Below, in pieces: positions 1 to 11,336 of a stretch of DNA of 64,000 nucleotides (the first letter of the stretch is position 1; each line of letters starts with the position of its first letter). The notes below the pieces were generated by a model, which saw only the letters and a program-made list of their open reading frames with translations, made no database searches and had not been told where the DNA came from. The position numbers and the translations under genes were made by a program. Origin of the DNA: Chrysaora quinquecirrha (taxonomy: Eukaryota; Cnidaria; Scyphozoa; Semaeostomeae; Pelagiidae); contig JACTAT010000268.1 in the NCBI GenBank assembly GCA_014526335.1, positions 526,777 through 590,776 of the forward strand, in the 5' to 3' direction.

Positions 1-1868
1 TTACAAACTTCTCACTGTAAAGTCTATTCGACGGCAGGTACACAGGATAAAACCCTTGAATTCTCCCTTGACATTCATAGATCCCATTGCTGTTTTGCTT
101 TAGGTTCAGCCTTAGACAGTCTTGTTTGAAGAATTCTGTGTCAGCGACAGCTCTCTGCTCCTTTCTCACCCAGAACCGTATCTGCTTCTCTGTCTCGTCT
201 GTTGTCAGTGGTCCTCGAATTCTCTCAGATCTCTTCACCTTGCAGTTATTCAGAAATCGTGAAATCCAGGCACAGATGCGTATCGTTTTCCAAAAGCTGT
301 GCTTCTCGAGGAGCTTGACGATTAGATCTTCTCTATCTATGCTTGTTGCCAGAACCTGTTTAGTTAGCTTAGCTTCTGCTTCAGTATCTATATTTGGCTC
401 TGTTTTTATGTCGTCTGGCCATTGCTCAATTGCTGATAACCAATGAGGTCCAATCCACCAGGTTTCTCCTAACTTCGATGATACTGCTCCTCTGCTAGCT
501 ACATCAGCAGGATTCTCTTCTGTTGGAACGTGACGCCATTGGATAAAACTTTTCTCTTGAATCTTTCTTACTCTATTCGCCACGAATTGCTTGTAATTGC
601 CGCTCCCTCTGATCCAATGTAGTGCTACTGAACTGTCAAGCCAGCCGGTTACTTTTCCGAATGGCAGTCCTTCCAACGCATCCTTGACATTCTCTACCAG
701 ATTCGCCGCCATATGAGCAGAAACGAGTTCAAGTCTTGGAATCGTCAATCCTTTCTTTGCTAAACGAGATCTTGCAGCAACAAGTCCCTGACTTAGTCCT
801 GACTTTTGATGCACAACTGCATAGACGACTGCTGCGGTTCCTGTTCCACTCGTGTCACCAAATACGTGCAAATCAATTGCTTCGATCTGCTCCTGATAGG
901 CTACAATGCTGCGTGGCACTTCAACCTCTGACGGTAAAGTCTTCAGGAACGTCTTCCACTGTTTATGTATGAAGTCTGGAACCTCTTTATCCCATGGTAT
1001 ATTTTCGTCGCATATAGCTCGGTAGACCTTTTTCCCATTCAATGTTATTGGTGACGCAAGACCAAGTGGGTCAAAAATTGAAGCAAGAAATCGCAAAATA
1101 CCTCGTTTTGTGCCATCCTCTTTCTCTTGTGGAAACATGACCTTTAGGGTGTCACTCGTCTTGTTCCAAGTTAAACCTAGTATCCTTGTTTCGTTGGGCT
1201 TTGCTCCAAGTTGTTGTTTAGCATAAGTGTTCTCTGCATCGGGATCCGCATCTTCACCTTCTAACTCTGGGATGTTTGAGTGCCATTTATGCAGCTTGAA
1301 CTGTGCCTTCCCAAAAATTTCCACTGCACTGTCTTTCAGATGATGAACTTCTTGAATGCTGTTTGCACCAGTGATTATGTCATCAACATAAAGCGACTTC
1401 GATATTTCCTTGACTTCTTCTGGATACTCAGATTCGTAGCTCTTTAGATGTTCTTCAATGGTGCCTCCCAAAATGAATGGACTTTGGACAAGGCCGAATA
1501 ATGCCCTCGTAAAACGGTAAACTTCAACTTGTGACGGGTTTTTGTTCTTTATCCAGTGAAATCTTAAGGCGTCCCTGTCCTCCTCTCTAATCCTCACCTG
1601 CAGAAAAGCCTTCTCCAGATCTCCCGTCAGCGCAACTGGCTTGAACCGGTTTCGCACCAAGACGCTCCACATGAGGTTTTGCAGCGGAGGTCCTATCTCT
1701 AAGCAGTCATTCAGTGATGGAGTATTTTCACTTGCTCTTGCTGATGCGTCGTAAACGATTCGTGTTTTTGTACTCTCTGCAAGCTCTCTCACAACTGGTT
1801 TGTGTGGTATATAGAATTCTTGGCCCTTTGATTCTGATGGCGCTTTCTCAATGATTCCCTCTTCCAAT
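1..1868 (-). pseudogene. BEL/Pao pol fragment: reverse transcriptase, RNase H, start of integrase region
   Basis: Translating the minus strand in the frame of G-Q-E-F-Y-I-P-H-K-P-V-V gives an uninterrupted Pao-type reverse transcriptase: V-Y-D-A-S-A, G-P-P-L-Q-N-L, D-L-E-K-A-F-L-Q and the catalytic Y-V-D-D (about 1379-1393). The RNase H signature H-V-F-G-D-T-S follows at about 855-880, and the frame runs off the left edge before the integrase core. It sits one frame away from the gag-protease ORF, with the shift near 1860-1880, so the polyprotein is broken here unless this is a programmed shift, which is not usual for BEL/Pao. I call it a decayed fragment; the reading itself contains no stop that I found. 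Confidence 0.8.
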
Positions 1869-4011
1869 TGTTTTGAATGATTTGATCGTATTCTGCAAGC
1901 AGTGCTGGATCTCTTTTAAGTCTTCTCACCAGGCTTGAAAGTCTTCCCAAGCTTCCATTTTGATTGTTTTGAAGTTGAGGGTGCCCTACTTTCCACAACA
2001 GTCCTGTCTCATACCAGCCTTCAGGACTCCGGACCAGCTGAGCTTTGAATTCATCGTAAACTGACATCTGGTCTCCAGTTGGTCTGTCTTTTAGCCCTAA
2101 AACGTCCAGGCTGCACAGCTTCTCGTAGTCTGCTGCAGAGGATTGAGTTAAGTAGACGTTGTCCAGGTTTGACTCTGCGCCAGGTGACATCAGTGCCCAT
2201 CCCAATGCTGTCTGCTCTGCAACTGGTTCTCCAGGCTGTCCTACTCTTGGGCTCGCGTTCATCTTGATCTTCGAATATTCGCTTGCTCCTAAGATCATAT
2301 GTATTGGCAGCTCGGGCTTGGTATCAGTATCATCCATTTCGACCCCTTCTAAGTGTTTGTGTGCTCTAATCAATTGCTTATAGTTGGGATTTGATAGAGA
2401 TAATAAAACAGGCTTGTCAACTTTGCTCACATTAATGCTCAGCTGAAAATTCTCTTTGAGGTTTGAAACCGTGACTGCATAAATATCCATTCTCTTGCTC
2501 GTGGAATGCATCATCATGTCGATTTGTCTGTGTTCTCTCCGAGTAGGTCCCTTGTTAAGTTTTTCACTCAGTGTTGCCGAGATATAAGAGCTTCCTGCAC
2601 CAGTATCTAGTAGTGCTCTGCATTTTATTCCATCCACCTTTACTACAACAACTGGGTAAATTACAGCTCTCTCTCCTGTTGTTACCAGGACTTGATTCGC
2701 TCCTTTATCGCAGATTGAGGTGTGGTGTCTGCCTTTACACTTTTGACAGTCGGCTTTACTGCGGCATTCAGATGCTCTGTGCTTGGTACCAGTGCAGTTG
2801 AAACAAAGTCTTTTGGAACTAAGTATCTTTCTCCTCTCAGCTACATCTGTTACATTGTCACATTCACTGGATTTGTGATTGCTCGCCTCACAGTAGACAC
2901 AACCTCGCAGCTTCCATTCTTGCTGTTTCACTTGAAGCACTTTATCTCTTCTTTGTACTTTGAATCCCTTGTCATTAGTTATTGCATCATGTCTGCTCTC
3001 ATTTAGTGGAATCGGATTTCGTTCACACCATTTACGAAGGGCCTCGACTAGTTGACTAAACCCCCACTCTTGCCAATCATCATCCATTCTGACTAAATCA
3101 GCTCTAATGCCTGGCAATTTGTCCAATGTCAAGCGTACGTAACCAGTTACTTCTCTCAACTTCCCCATGGTTTCTAAAACTTGCACGTTTGTAACCAACT
3201 TCTCGTAAAATTCGTGGATCTTGGCAGGGCTTGTTCCGTGAATTGATGGTAAATTCAGCAGGTTTTGGATGTGGGCATTGGCGACTTCACTTGGCTTCCC
3301 GTATCTAGTTTTCAGGATTTGTTTAGCACGCTCATAACCCTCGGTCGTGAATGGTAGTCCATCAATTGTCAGACGTACTTTTGGTATCAGCAGCTCCTTC
3401 AGGTATGAAAATTTTGCCACTTGTCCAATTTCCGCATGGTCAATTTCAGCTTCAAATTGGCTCCAAAACCTTTGCCAATCAATGTGCGTCCCTTGAAACT
3501 TTGTGATGATCAGCTTCGGTAGTTTGGCTTTTGGTGTACGATCTTTGTGCAACTGTAATTTCTCTCGTTCTTCCTCCAATCTTCTGTCGAACTCTCTCTT
3601 TATTTTCAGCTTCTCTTCTTCGAGTCTGAGGTCCTCTTCGAGCTGGCGTCGTCTTCTCAGTTCTACGATCTCTTCCTCTCGTTGTCTCTCCTCCCCCAGT
3701 GCCTTTTCTTTCAAGGCTGCTATTTTTTCTTGAACCTCACCAACAGTTTCTTCGTATAGAGCGATATTTTCGTCTATCCCTTGACTCCAATCTCTGACTT
3801 CTTCGAGATCTTTTCCACTCGCGATTTTCAGTTTCTGCATTTGAACTTTCAGATCTTCAACCTCCTCTAATTGATTCTCGATTGTCTTCAAATGACGCTG
3901 CAAAGGCTTCATCGCGTTCTTGCTCAAAATCGTTCCTGTATTTTGTTGAGTGTACTTTAGCATTTGAATTGCTGCATTGATTTTCTCCTGTACTGTTTCC
4001 GCTGTCTCCAT
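1789..4011 (-). CDS. BEL/Pao gag-protease polyprotein part
   Basis: This open frame encodes the structural and protease part of a retrotransposon. I prefer the ATG at 4011 (M-E-T-A-E-T-V-Q) because the frame upstream to 4215 runs through the primer-binding region and LTR. Seen in order: a long charged coiled coil (about 4000-3500) rich in E/K/R; a gag domain of the DUF1759 type with the signature F-x-G-x3-D-W-x2-F-W (about 3450-3490); two zinc knuckles, C-V-Y-C...H...C (about 2870-2905) and C-F-N-C...H...C (about 2770-2820) with a further C-x2-C-x3-H cluster; and an aspartic protease with active-site D-T-G-A (about 2590-2610). The frame ends at 1789 because it leaves the pol frame near 1860-1880. 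About 740 residues. Confidence 0.85.
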   Translation of the reverse strand: METAETVQEKINAAIQMLKYTQQNTGTILSKNAMKPLQRHLKTIENQLEEVEDLKVQMQKLKIASGKDLEEVRDWSQGIDENIALYEETVGEVQEKIAALKEKALGEERQREEEIVELRRRRQLEEDLRLEEEKLKIKREFDRRLEEEREKLQLHKDRTPKAKLPKLIITKFQGTHIDWQRFWSQFEAEIDHAEIGQVAKFSYLKELLIPKVRLTIDGLPFTTEGYERAKQILKTRYGKPSEVANAHIQNLLNLPSIHGTSPAKIHEFYEKLVTNVQVLETMGKLREVTGYVRLTLDKLPGIRADLVRMDDDWQEWGFSQLVEALRKWCERNPIPLNESRHDAITNDKGFKVQRRDKVLQVKQQEWKLRGCVYCEASNHKSSECDNVTDVAERRKILSSKRLCFNCTGTKHRASECRSKADCQKCKGRHHTSICDKGANQVLVTTGERAVIYPVVVVKVDGIKCRALLDTGAGSSYISATLSEKLNKGPTRREHRQIDMMMHSTSKRMDIYAVTVSNLKENFQLSINVSKVDKPVLLSLSNPNYKQLIRAHKHLEGVEMDDTDTKPELPIHMILGASEYSKIKMNASPRVGQPGEPVAEQTALGWALMSPGAESNLDNVYLTQSSAADYEKLCSLDVLGLKDRPTGDQMSVYDEFKAQLVRSPEGWYETGLLWKVGHPQLQNNQNGSLGRLSSLVRRLKRDPALLAEYDQIIQNNWKRESLRKRHQNQRAKNSIYHTNQL

Positions 4012-4102
4012 GTTTCTTCTCTCCCTTGAATAAAGTTTGTTTCTCTTGATGTATATCTCCGATGTTACTTTGTTAACGATTCTCCCATCTGGGGTGCCAC
4101 TT

Positions 4103-4433
4103 TGTCGGGAATTAGATACTGTTAACCGCGACAATAAACTCACGCGTAGAATAAACCTCTCAGAAATAATACTTTTGAGCGTATATAGTCTCAGCGAAGT
4201 TAATTCACTACTCACAATTCTCTGTGTTCACAACTCACAACTTCCAACTTCTCATTCTACCGTTGTTTGCTTATATACTATTTGTAACGAATGTTCTAGT
4301 AAGATAATTACGTAAAAATCATCATTACAATCTAGCTAATTTTAGTACCCTAGAAAGTTCTCGTAAAGTCCATTAGTTTCTAGAAGCTGAATCATTCTGA
4401 GGCTAATTTCGAAAGCGAGGCTACATGGTTACA
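4103..4433 (-). repeat. Probable 5' LTR of the BEL/Pao element
   Basis: On the minus strand the segment begins TGTAACC and ends CCCGACA, matching the TG...CA rule, and is about 331 bp long. It carries a TATATAAG box near 4270-4280 (minus strand), a plausible retroelement promoter. Immediately inside its end is TGGCACCCCAGATGGGA (about 4082-4098, minus), a typical place for the primer-binding site. A second LTR is needed to confirm the limits. Confidence 0.5.
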
Positions 4434-5640
4434 ATTATGATTAGGCCTAAATGGCGATCTACAAATACGCGATGGCTGATTATGCTGAAAATCAAAGGAT
4501 TAAAGCTAAGTTACTAATGTTTTCTAGATTGTTCACATGCCTTGAATGTTCTGGAATCTTCTCGAATTCTCGACAATGGCAAAGTCTTCCTAGCTTGATC
4601 GGCAAAGTTGACCATGAAGAAGAAAATGAAAAGCTGCACCAAGAAGCCAGTCGTTTACCGAAAAGAAGCCGTTATTTTTGTGCAGCAGGATGATGGAATG
4701 ATGCTGCAGGATGATGGAATGAGATTTTCCACGGTAAATATCAATTTTCTCCGAAATTTTAATTCGCAAAAAGAATTTTTTCATTATTACTTCACCGAGA
4801 TTTAGAAATATCTGTATTAAACAAAGTTTATTTATCAAGCTAAATTCATTTATTTTCAGATAACAGATTAAAGGCGACGATGCAACCGTTTAGAAGCACG
4901 AACACGAAAGTATGGATCATTTCGGTATGACGTCACACGGCATTAAAATTTTTTAAAATCACATGATATCGAGTTTTCGATATGAAAATCGTATAAAGCA
5001 GCCAAAACCTAGTATAGGTACAAAGTTTCAGCTTCCTAGCGTTTGTGTTCTTAATTTTATGAGCATTCAAAGTTCCCGATTTCATAAAGGCTTTGACCGC
5101 AAAAAATGAACTTGGTGAAACTTTTTACCCCACACGGTCAAAGCCCTTATAAAATCGTGAACTTTGAACGCTCGTAAAATCGATTCCACAAGCGCTGAGA
5201 TGGTAAAACTTAGCACCTAGACTAATTTTTGGGTGCTTTATACGATTTTCGCATCAAAATTATTGTTTGCTTTGATTTTTGTTATGAAATGATTTATTCA
5301 GTGATTTATTCAAATTTTGTAATTATTTCAGCACCCATTTCGAATCGAAGAGGAAGATGTTTGCTTTGGATTTAAAACGTTGAAGATGATTTTGAGAAGA
5401 AAATATTGAAGGTTTTGAAGAAGATGAGTCCCGTTGTTTGCCCAGTCAAGACACGAGAAAAAATGGAAGAGACGATTTACTTTAAAATAATTATGAAAAG
5501 TATTTTAGAGCATTATTTCACAGGCTATGTGATTTCATGAATAAATGCTACTTACCTCAAGGCTCACACTTGTCTATTTGTTTGATATTCCTTATTTTCA
5601 TTCTGGCGTGCACCATTTTATGTGGGACGGGGGCTTAGCT
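4434..5640. other. No gene recognised; contains a ~290-bp inverted repeat
   Basis: Several short open frames occur here but none resembles a known protein. From about 4977 to 5266 there is an imperfect inverted repeat: the arm with cgtataaagcagccaaaacc reappears in reverse complement around gggtgctttatacgatttt, with GGTCAAAGCC/GGCTTTGACC near the centre. It looks like a degenerate MITE related in wording (gatttgaccgtg...) to the CACC-terminal elements at 35.8 and 45.8 kb. Confidence 0.4.
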
Positions 5641-5644
5641 GAGT

Positions 5645-5935
5645 GATTACATTAGTAATTACAGAAAGTGGGATTACACAAAAGCGTTTTTGGGATTACA
5701 CGTATATCGAATTACATGGCGTTATTTTCGGGTGATTACAAGTGGGAGGATTACAGGGTAAAACGTCAGATTACATGTATATTGGATTACAAAGCGTTTA
5801 CAGATGCTTACACTGATGTAGGATTACATGTTGATTTCACAATTCGTCCAATCCTCCAAGTGATTACACGCCAGTTGTGATTACAAAGAGTGCAGTGATT
5901 TCACGAGGAATTACACGGGCGATTTCACGTTGCAT
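5645..5935 (+). repeat. Cluster of irregularly spaced ATTACA motifs
   Basis: About fifteen copies of (G/A)ATTACA, plus variants GATTTCACG and GTTTACA, occur within roughly 290 bp, all on the same strand and separated by non-repetitive spacers of about 10-30 bp. The spacers are not homologous to each other, so this is not a simple tandem repeat. A similar cluster occurs at 19.48-19.86 kb. Such a layout could be subterminal protein-binding sites of a transposon; that is inference. Confidence 0.5.
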
Positions 5936-5950
5936 TACAAACCTTTTTAC

Positions 5951-6250
5951 CTGTCTTTTTTCTGGCAATCCTCAGAGTATGAACGTCAGAAACAGGCCAA
6001 AAACACTTAGACTAAAGCGGAACTTCTACCCAGATGCGGATCGAAATGCACCAATCAGAAAGAAGAGCTAAATTGGCATTGTGTTTTAAACATTAATCAG
6101 CTTTAGGCGGGAAGAACAATGAAAATTAATTGAAGATTCCAAGTGAGAAAGCGAACTCTTTCTGTCTACACAGAACCGGCCTTTTGGTTTTGATGTGGAC
6201 AGATTCCAAACGCTGAGATGAAGCAAGGATCTAGCCCTGCCAATTATTCG
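5951..6250. repeat. Copy of a dispersed repeat (CTCAGAGTATGAACGTCAGA family)
   Basis: The wording ctcagagtatgaacgtcaga, followed by a C/T-poor stretch and then cacagaaccggcctttt, is shared with 22.9-23.0 kb and 54.6-54.8 kb, where it forms part of a foldback element. Here it is partial and diverged, and it directly follows the ATTACA cluster. Confidence 0.55.
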
Positions 6251-6462
6251 AAAACAATCCTCGTTGTAATTTTTCGCACACTCTGGGTGATCTAATAAAT
6301 GTTGTCCTATGGTAGAATCATGCTTAAGGGTGGATTGTTGCTTAGAGTTGAAAGACATTTTTATGTATTTTATGTTTTTTACGTGGCAGTAGCAACGAGT
6401 CTCAATAACAGGCAGTAAATAGATTCTAGAAATCATGGGAGATAAGGTTGATCCTTTACACG

Positions 6463-6833
6463 CATTTCTTTTATAAGGAAGTTCGGCTCAGGCTCAGTAC
6501 TGAAAATTCCTTAACTGATAGCCAAATTTCAGTACTCAATATTCCTAAGCAATTCCTTAACTTTTTACTTTGTCGTTCTTCAAACCAAGCAATGGTCAAG
6601 GAAATATAGATCATAAAGGTGTCAGAAGATGAATAGAAATGAATACTGCTTCAAAACTATTGGCAACAAGCTTTGCTTGCTCTGTTAATGCAAAACTTTA
6701 ACTTTTTTAATCGAAATGTAAAGTTAAAGAAATCGTTAGATTCCTTAGTAGTCTCAAATCCAGTACTAGAAATTCCTTAAGTTTTGCCTATCCGAGTACT
6801 ACCTTCCTTATAAAGCACTTCCTTATAAAAAAA
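6463..6833. mobile_element. MITE with TTTTATAAGGAA termini
   Basis: The segment begins with ttcttttataaggaagt and ends with acttccttataaaaaaac in inverted orientation. The inner text (attccttaa, ggaatttc) is also inversely repeated. It is the same broad family as copies at 9.7/11.3, 35.4, 45.3, 58.6 and 62.9 kb. No coding capacity. Confidence 0.5.
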
Positions 6834-6859
6834 CTTTTATTTTACTTTATTCGCCGCAA

Positions 6860-7338
6860 CAGGGCCTTTTTTAAGGGGATAAAACTAGGGGGGAAAAAAT
6901 TTAAGGGGACTTATTGTTTTATATTCTGCGTTTTCTTTCACAGTGGGAGCCCAGTCTTGGCATGTTCATTCTTCTCTTAGTCTTTTTGCCAGGAATTCAT
7001 GCACAACCAGTCGCGCAGAGCTGGAGAAATAACAAGGGGGCATCTGTACTTCAGTCGAGAATGTATACCGTACAAGTCACACTGATGCTACAGCTGGTTG
7101 TAAATGCGCGGACGGCGTGCTGGGCCACAGAGATTTTCCTAATTAAGGGGGTCTGGGGGCATGCACCCCCAGAAAATTTTTCAAAATGCAACCTCGAGAT
7201 TGGCCTAGATTGGCTTTTCTTGGCAGTTTTCTTTTGAGAGGACATTGTACTAGGGGGGCAACTTTATGAAACTAGGTGGGCAATGATAGGGACTAGGGGG
7301 CATTTGCCCCCCTAGTTACTATGTTAAAAAAGGCCCTG
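6860..7338. mobile_element. Non-autonomous hAT element with 8-bp target duplication
   Basis: The termini are CAGGGCCTTTTTTAA and its inverse TTAAAAAAGGCCCTG. They are flanked by a perfect 8-bp direct repeat, CGCCGCAA, at 6852-6859 and 7339-7346. The CAGGG terminus and 8-bp duplication are hallmarks of the hAT superfamily. Internal sequence (479 bp) has no transposase; it holds repeated ctaggggggca wording near its right end. Confidence 0.85.
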
Positions 7339-7346
7339 CGCCGCAA

Positions 7347-8275
7347 GAATCGAAAGATCCGACGGGACAGTCTGCAGTTCGTGGCCTTTTCTTTGTATCA
7401 ATCAGTGTTACAGTGTTTGGTCTCAACTTTTCAAATTGGATTGCCCTTTGACCTGATTGCTGCGGAGCAGCACAAAGCACCTGCGTAGTTGAATGGGGCT
7501 CGAATTTTTTTTATCTGCTAGACTTGTTACCCCCTTAGTTTTATTAACGTGATTGCCAGATGATCCAGAGCAAAATTCTGAACTTGTGTCCACCATTAGG
7601 CATTTTGTTTTATGCACTGTTCATAGAGTCATTCTCGAAACACTGAAACTTCGAAAGCAACCCTCCTTTCCTACACCGTGTTGCCTATGACTTTCAAACT
7701 TGGACCCCTAAGGAACTTCACGTATCCCCATCTCTAATACCCTGTCGTCTTATTATTACAAACTATTATTATTCATTTGCATGTCTAAGTACTCAAGTTG
7801 AGAAAATCAGACAATCATGGACAAAATATGTTGAGACAAATACTCAGTCATATTGATTTAGGGTCTATGTCTTCCCCCCCCCCTCCCCTTTTCAATGTTG
7901 TTCATTTTTTTCTTGAATGTCATAAAACACTGTTTTCCGCATGATGGATCAGTTATCTCTGATGCGATTGCAACAAAAAACTCAACATTGAACTGGGGAG
8001 GGGGGCTAGGTTGGGCAATAAGGAATCTGAACGTACTTTTTAAGAATTGTCTCAACAATTTTGTCCATGATTGTAGAAAATAACTTTCATATTGGTTATA
8101 TGCGTCTAATTCAAATCCTTTTAAAAGAATCTATCTAACGATTTACGAAGAGAATGTTTCGCTTTTGTATAACTTGTTATACTCAGACATAGGTGCAGGC
8201 ATTTTTCAACGAATCCACGACAAAGACTCAATAAAACGATTCCTTAACTGATGGCCAAATTCGATTACGTCATGG
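7347..8275. other. No gene or repeat recognised
   Basis: AT-rich unique-looking sequence with a short C-run at 7875-7890 and a short G-run near 7998. The last part (about 8222-8275) carries a small fragment, attccttaactgatggccaaa, shared with the MITE at 6.5 kb. Confidence 0.4.
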
Positions 8276-9400
8276 GGCTCTTTTGAGCTATTGGAAAATC
8301 AGCCTTATTCAACGTCTAATCAAATCGTTGGATTTTAAAATGTAACCAAGTGCAATAAATGCCTTTGTAATGTAAAACATTCTTCCGCTTAGCAATAAGG
8401 TTTTTTGAGCCATTGGAAAATTGGCATTATTTAGCGTCCAATCAAATCGCTGGATTTTTAAATGTAACCAAGTGCAACAATGCTTTTGTAAAACATTCTT
8501 CCGCTTAGCAATAGGGTTCTTTTGAGCCATTCGAAAATTAGCATTATTTAGCGTCCAATCAAATTCTAAAATGGAGCCAAGTGCAATAAATGCCTTTGTA
8601 AAACATTCTTCCCCTTAGCAATAGGGTTCTTTTGAGCCATTGGAAAATTAGCATTATTTAGCCTCCAATCAAATTCTAAAATGGAGCCAAGTGCAATAAA
8701 TGCCTTTGTAAAACATTCTTCCCCTTAGCAATAGGGTTCTTTTGAACCATTGGAAAATTAGCATTATTTAGCCTCAAATCAAATTCTAAAATGGAACCAA
8801 GTGCAATAAATGCTTTTGTAAAACATTCTTCCCCTTAGCAATAGGGTTCTTTTGAGCCATTCGAAAATTAGCATTATTTAGCCTTAAATCAAATTCTAAA
8901 ATGGAACCAAGTGCAATAAATGCCTTTGTAAAACATTCTTCCGCTTAGCAATAGGGTTCTTTTGAGCCATTCGAAAATTAGCATTATTTAGCGTCCAATC
9001 AAATTCTAAAATGGAACCAAATGCAATAAATGCCTTTGTAAAACATTCTTCCCCTTAGCAATAGGGTTCTTTTGAGCCATTCGAAAATTAGCATTATTTA
9101 GCCTTAAATCAAATTCTAAAATGGAACCAAGTGCAATAAATGCCTTTGTAAAACATTCTTCCGCTTAGCAATAACGTTCTTTTGAGCCATTGGAAAATTA
9201 GCATTATTTAGCCTCCAATCAAATTCTAAAATGTAACCAAATGCAATAAATGCCTTTGTAAAACATTCTTCGGCTTAGCAATAGGGTTCTTTTGAGCCAT
9301 TGGAAAATTAGCATTATTTAGCCTCAAATCAAATTCTAAAATGGAACCAAGTGCAATAAATGCCTTTGTAAAACATTCTTCCGCCTAGCAATGTTGTCCT
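8276..9400 (+). repeat. 110-bp tandem repeat, about ten units
   Basis: The marker ttttgagccat recurs at 8519, 8629, 8739, 8849, 8959, 9069, 9179 and 9289, exactly 110 bp apart, with two longer units to the left (from about 8276 and 8402). Each unit holds attagcattatttagc, gtgcaataaatgcctttgt and acattcttcc. A single diverged relative occurs at 31.47-31.62 kb. No coding frame persists through it. Confidence 0.9.
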
Positions 9401-9754
9401 TTTGACTTCGCGGAAAAATCTTTAGCATTGCGTTTTGTCAGACAGACCAGATATAAATGATATTGACTTCGAAGACACTGACAGTGACAGTTGGTACACT
9501 GTGTCTGGTTGTTGCAAGTCGCTCTTAACTTCGGGTACGTTTTGAATAATTATTTTGTCATATATGTTTTTATAACTCTGTTCACATGAATGCATGAATG
9601 CGTTTATGTATAAAAATTAGCTATATATGTAATTTATATGTATTTAGACAATATTATTATTACAATATTTTCTAAATCAACGTTACACTTTTTTTTAATA
9701 AGCAACTGGTCAATAAGCAACCACACGTTTTTTTTATAAGGAACCTTTGGTCTG
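9401..9754. other. Flank of the tandem repeat with nested MITE ends
   Basis: Up to about 9535 a short open stretch could encode D-I-N-D-I-D-F-E-D-T-D-S-D-S-W, which looks like an exon remnant but has no context. From 9685 there is the left terminus of the TACACT...AATAAGCAAC MITE family (intact at 31.77 kb), and at about 9725 the left terminus (acacgttttttttataagg) of the TATAAGGAACC family, which the hAT element at 9755 has split. Confidence 0.4.
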
Positions 9755-11328
9755 CAGGGCCGTAGCTACGGGGGGGTGTGGGGGGGTGTGACACCCCCCC
9801 CAGGCAAGCCGTCCGTCGGCAAATTTGAGAAGAACGGAATTTTTTGGCAATACTAACTAAGGGCGAGAGATGTTGCAAATCAAAAGAAACAAAAAAAGTG
9901 TCGGCAAATGTCGGGAAAGCGTTCAGCACATAGCTTGCCGACGAATACTAGCATCCACTTTCCACAGCTGCCGACAAGTTAGGTATCAATAACAGTTAGG
10001 GGGTTGCTAACTGCGAGCAAATGCCGAGAGAAAGTGTTTCCGTACCAGCTTATCGTATCTGTATATGCCAGTTTGCCAGCCATAACAGATATAAGCGCGC
10101 AGCAGCAAACAGGATGGAGATACAATACCCGGGGTCGCCAAGACTGCCTATGTCTAGAATTAGAGGTTTAGTCCTATTTCAAACTGAAAAGCGCTCTAGA
10201 GTGCATTATCCAACTAGTCTCAAATTATACAGTGTATACAAGAATCAAACTGGCAAATGATAACAATGTTGTTGTTCAACAGCTGAAAAGATTGTGTTTC
10301 CCGGCATTTTAGAGTTCAAATTTTCAAAATTTTCCGGGGGAGCATGCCCCCGGACCCCTCTTGCATGTGTGTCCCCAGGTGCGGTCTGGCCCGGGGGGCA
10401 AAGTGGCGATCGACCGCCGGGGCCTCTAATAGGTGAGCGTTACATAAAAATTACGGGCCCTTTCCGTGAAAGTTCGAGAAGATAATCTACATGCACCGAA
10501 TTCTTACAGTCATGAGTAGGGCCCCACAATGACCGGTATCTACAGTTTTCGTGAGCCAATTCAAAAAGCGGATGGATATTAAAATCGTTTCGTGCCGTGC
10601 GCCGTGCGACGGCTGCGACCATACGCAAAATCATTCTCTTTATCACAGCAAACAAGATGGTTGAATCTTCACCAGAGCAAAGCCGATCATTATACACACA
10701 GTAATGTTTCTACAGTTTTATTTTGAAATTCTAAGGTCTTTCCTTTTCTTTTTCGTGGGTTGACTATTTATTTCATTCCAAAGATGAGGTGCTCGAATTG
10801 CTAAAATAGCCGTTTTAGAGGGTCTAGCAACAAAACACGGAGGGCGGCAGATTTTAGTCTTCCCACTTGAAGTTTGCAGACGTCTAAACTCGAAAAAAGT
10901 GCTAAAGTATGCTTCTCAAATTGAAATGCAAGCATAGTTCCCCTCAGCACATCTATCAATTAATAACTAATATCGACTGAGCGTATTTAAGATGAATTCT
11001 TTATTAGTGGGTGTGGTTCAGAAACATTATTTGTCACACCCTGAACCGGGCCCTTTTGATTTGGTAGCCACCCTGCAATTGTGGTGCCAGACCGCCCATA
11101 TTTGGTGCCAGACCGCCCATGTGTGTCCCCCATTTCTATATGATGTTCTATGATTCAAGCATAATATTGCTTACCTGACGGTTGTGTGCAATGCATGGGA
11201 AACAAAAACAAATTCGCTAAGGAAAGAGCAACAGCCAAGCCACACCCATATCTAAAAAGCCACGCCCATTTTGTCGGCAAAATGCTGAGCTACACCCCCC
11301 CAGTCGTTGAGTCCTAGCGACGGCCCTG
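9755..11328. mobile_element. Non-autonomous hAT element with 8-bp target duplication
   Basis: The element begins CAGGGCCGTAGCTACGGGGG and ends TCCTAGCGACGGCCCTG. It is flanked by the perfect 8-bp direct repeat TTGGTCTG at 9747-9754 and 11329-11336. It is 1574 bp with no recognisable transposase frame. A second diverged terminus-like text (tgtcggcaaa...ctacaccccc) inside it recurs at 45.4 kb. It inserted into a TATAAGGAACC-type MITE, whose halves lie on both sides. Confidence 0.85.
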
Positions 11329-11336
11329 TTGGTCTG

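Larger units (their letters stand above)
1..4433 (-). mobile_element. BEL/Pao-type LTR retrotransposon, 5' part, truncated by window edge
   Basis: Reading on the minus strand from 4433 down, the order is LTR, primer-binding region, gag with coiled coil and zinc knuckles, aspartic protease, reverse transcriptase with YVDD, RNase H, and the start of the region before integrase. This is the BEL/Pao order. The remaining integrase and the 3' LTR lie beyond position 1. The element is not intact: gag-protease and pol are in different frames. A neighbouring duplicate LTR cannot be checked in this window, so the outer boundary at 4433 is inferred from the TGT...ACA termini. Confidence 0.88.

Noticed and set aside
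4451..4693. 80-codon ORF just outside the BEL/Pao LTR
   Set aside because: Composition and lack of context suggest chance; overlaps an equally long antisense frame.
8276..9400. Regular 110-bp repeat as CRISPR or as a gene with repeated exons
   Set aside because: Units are similar end to end, have no splice boundaries and no common open frame.
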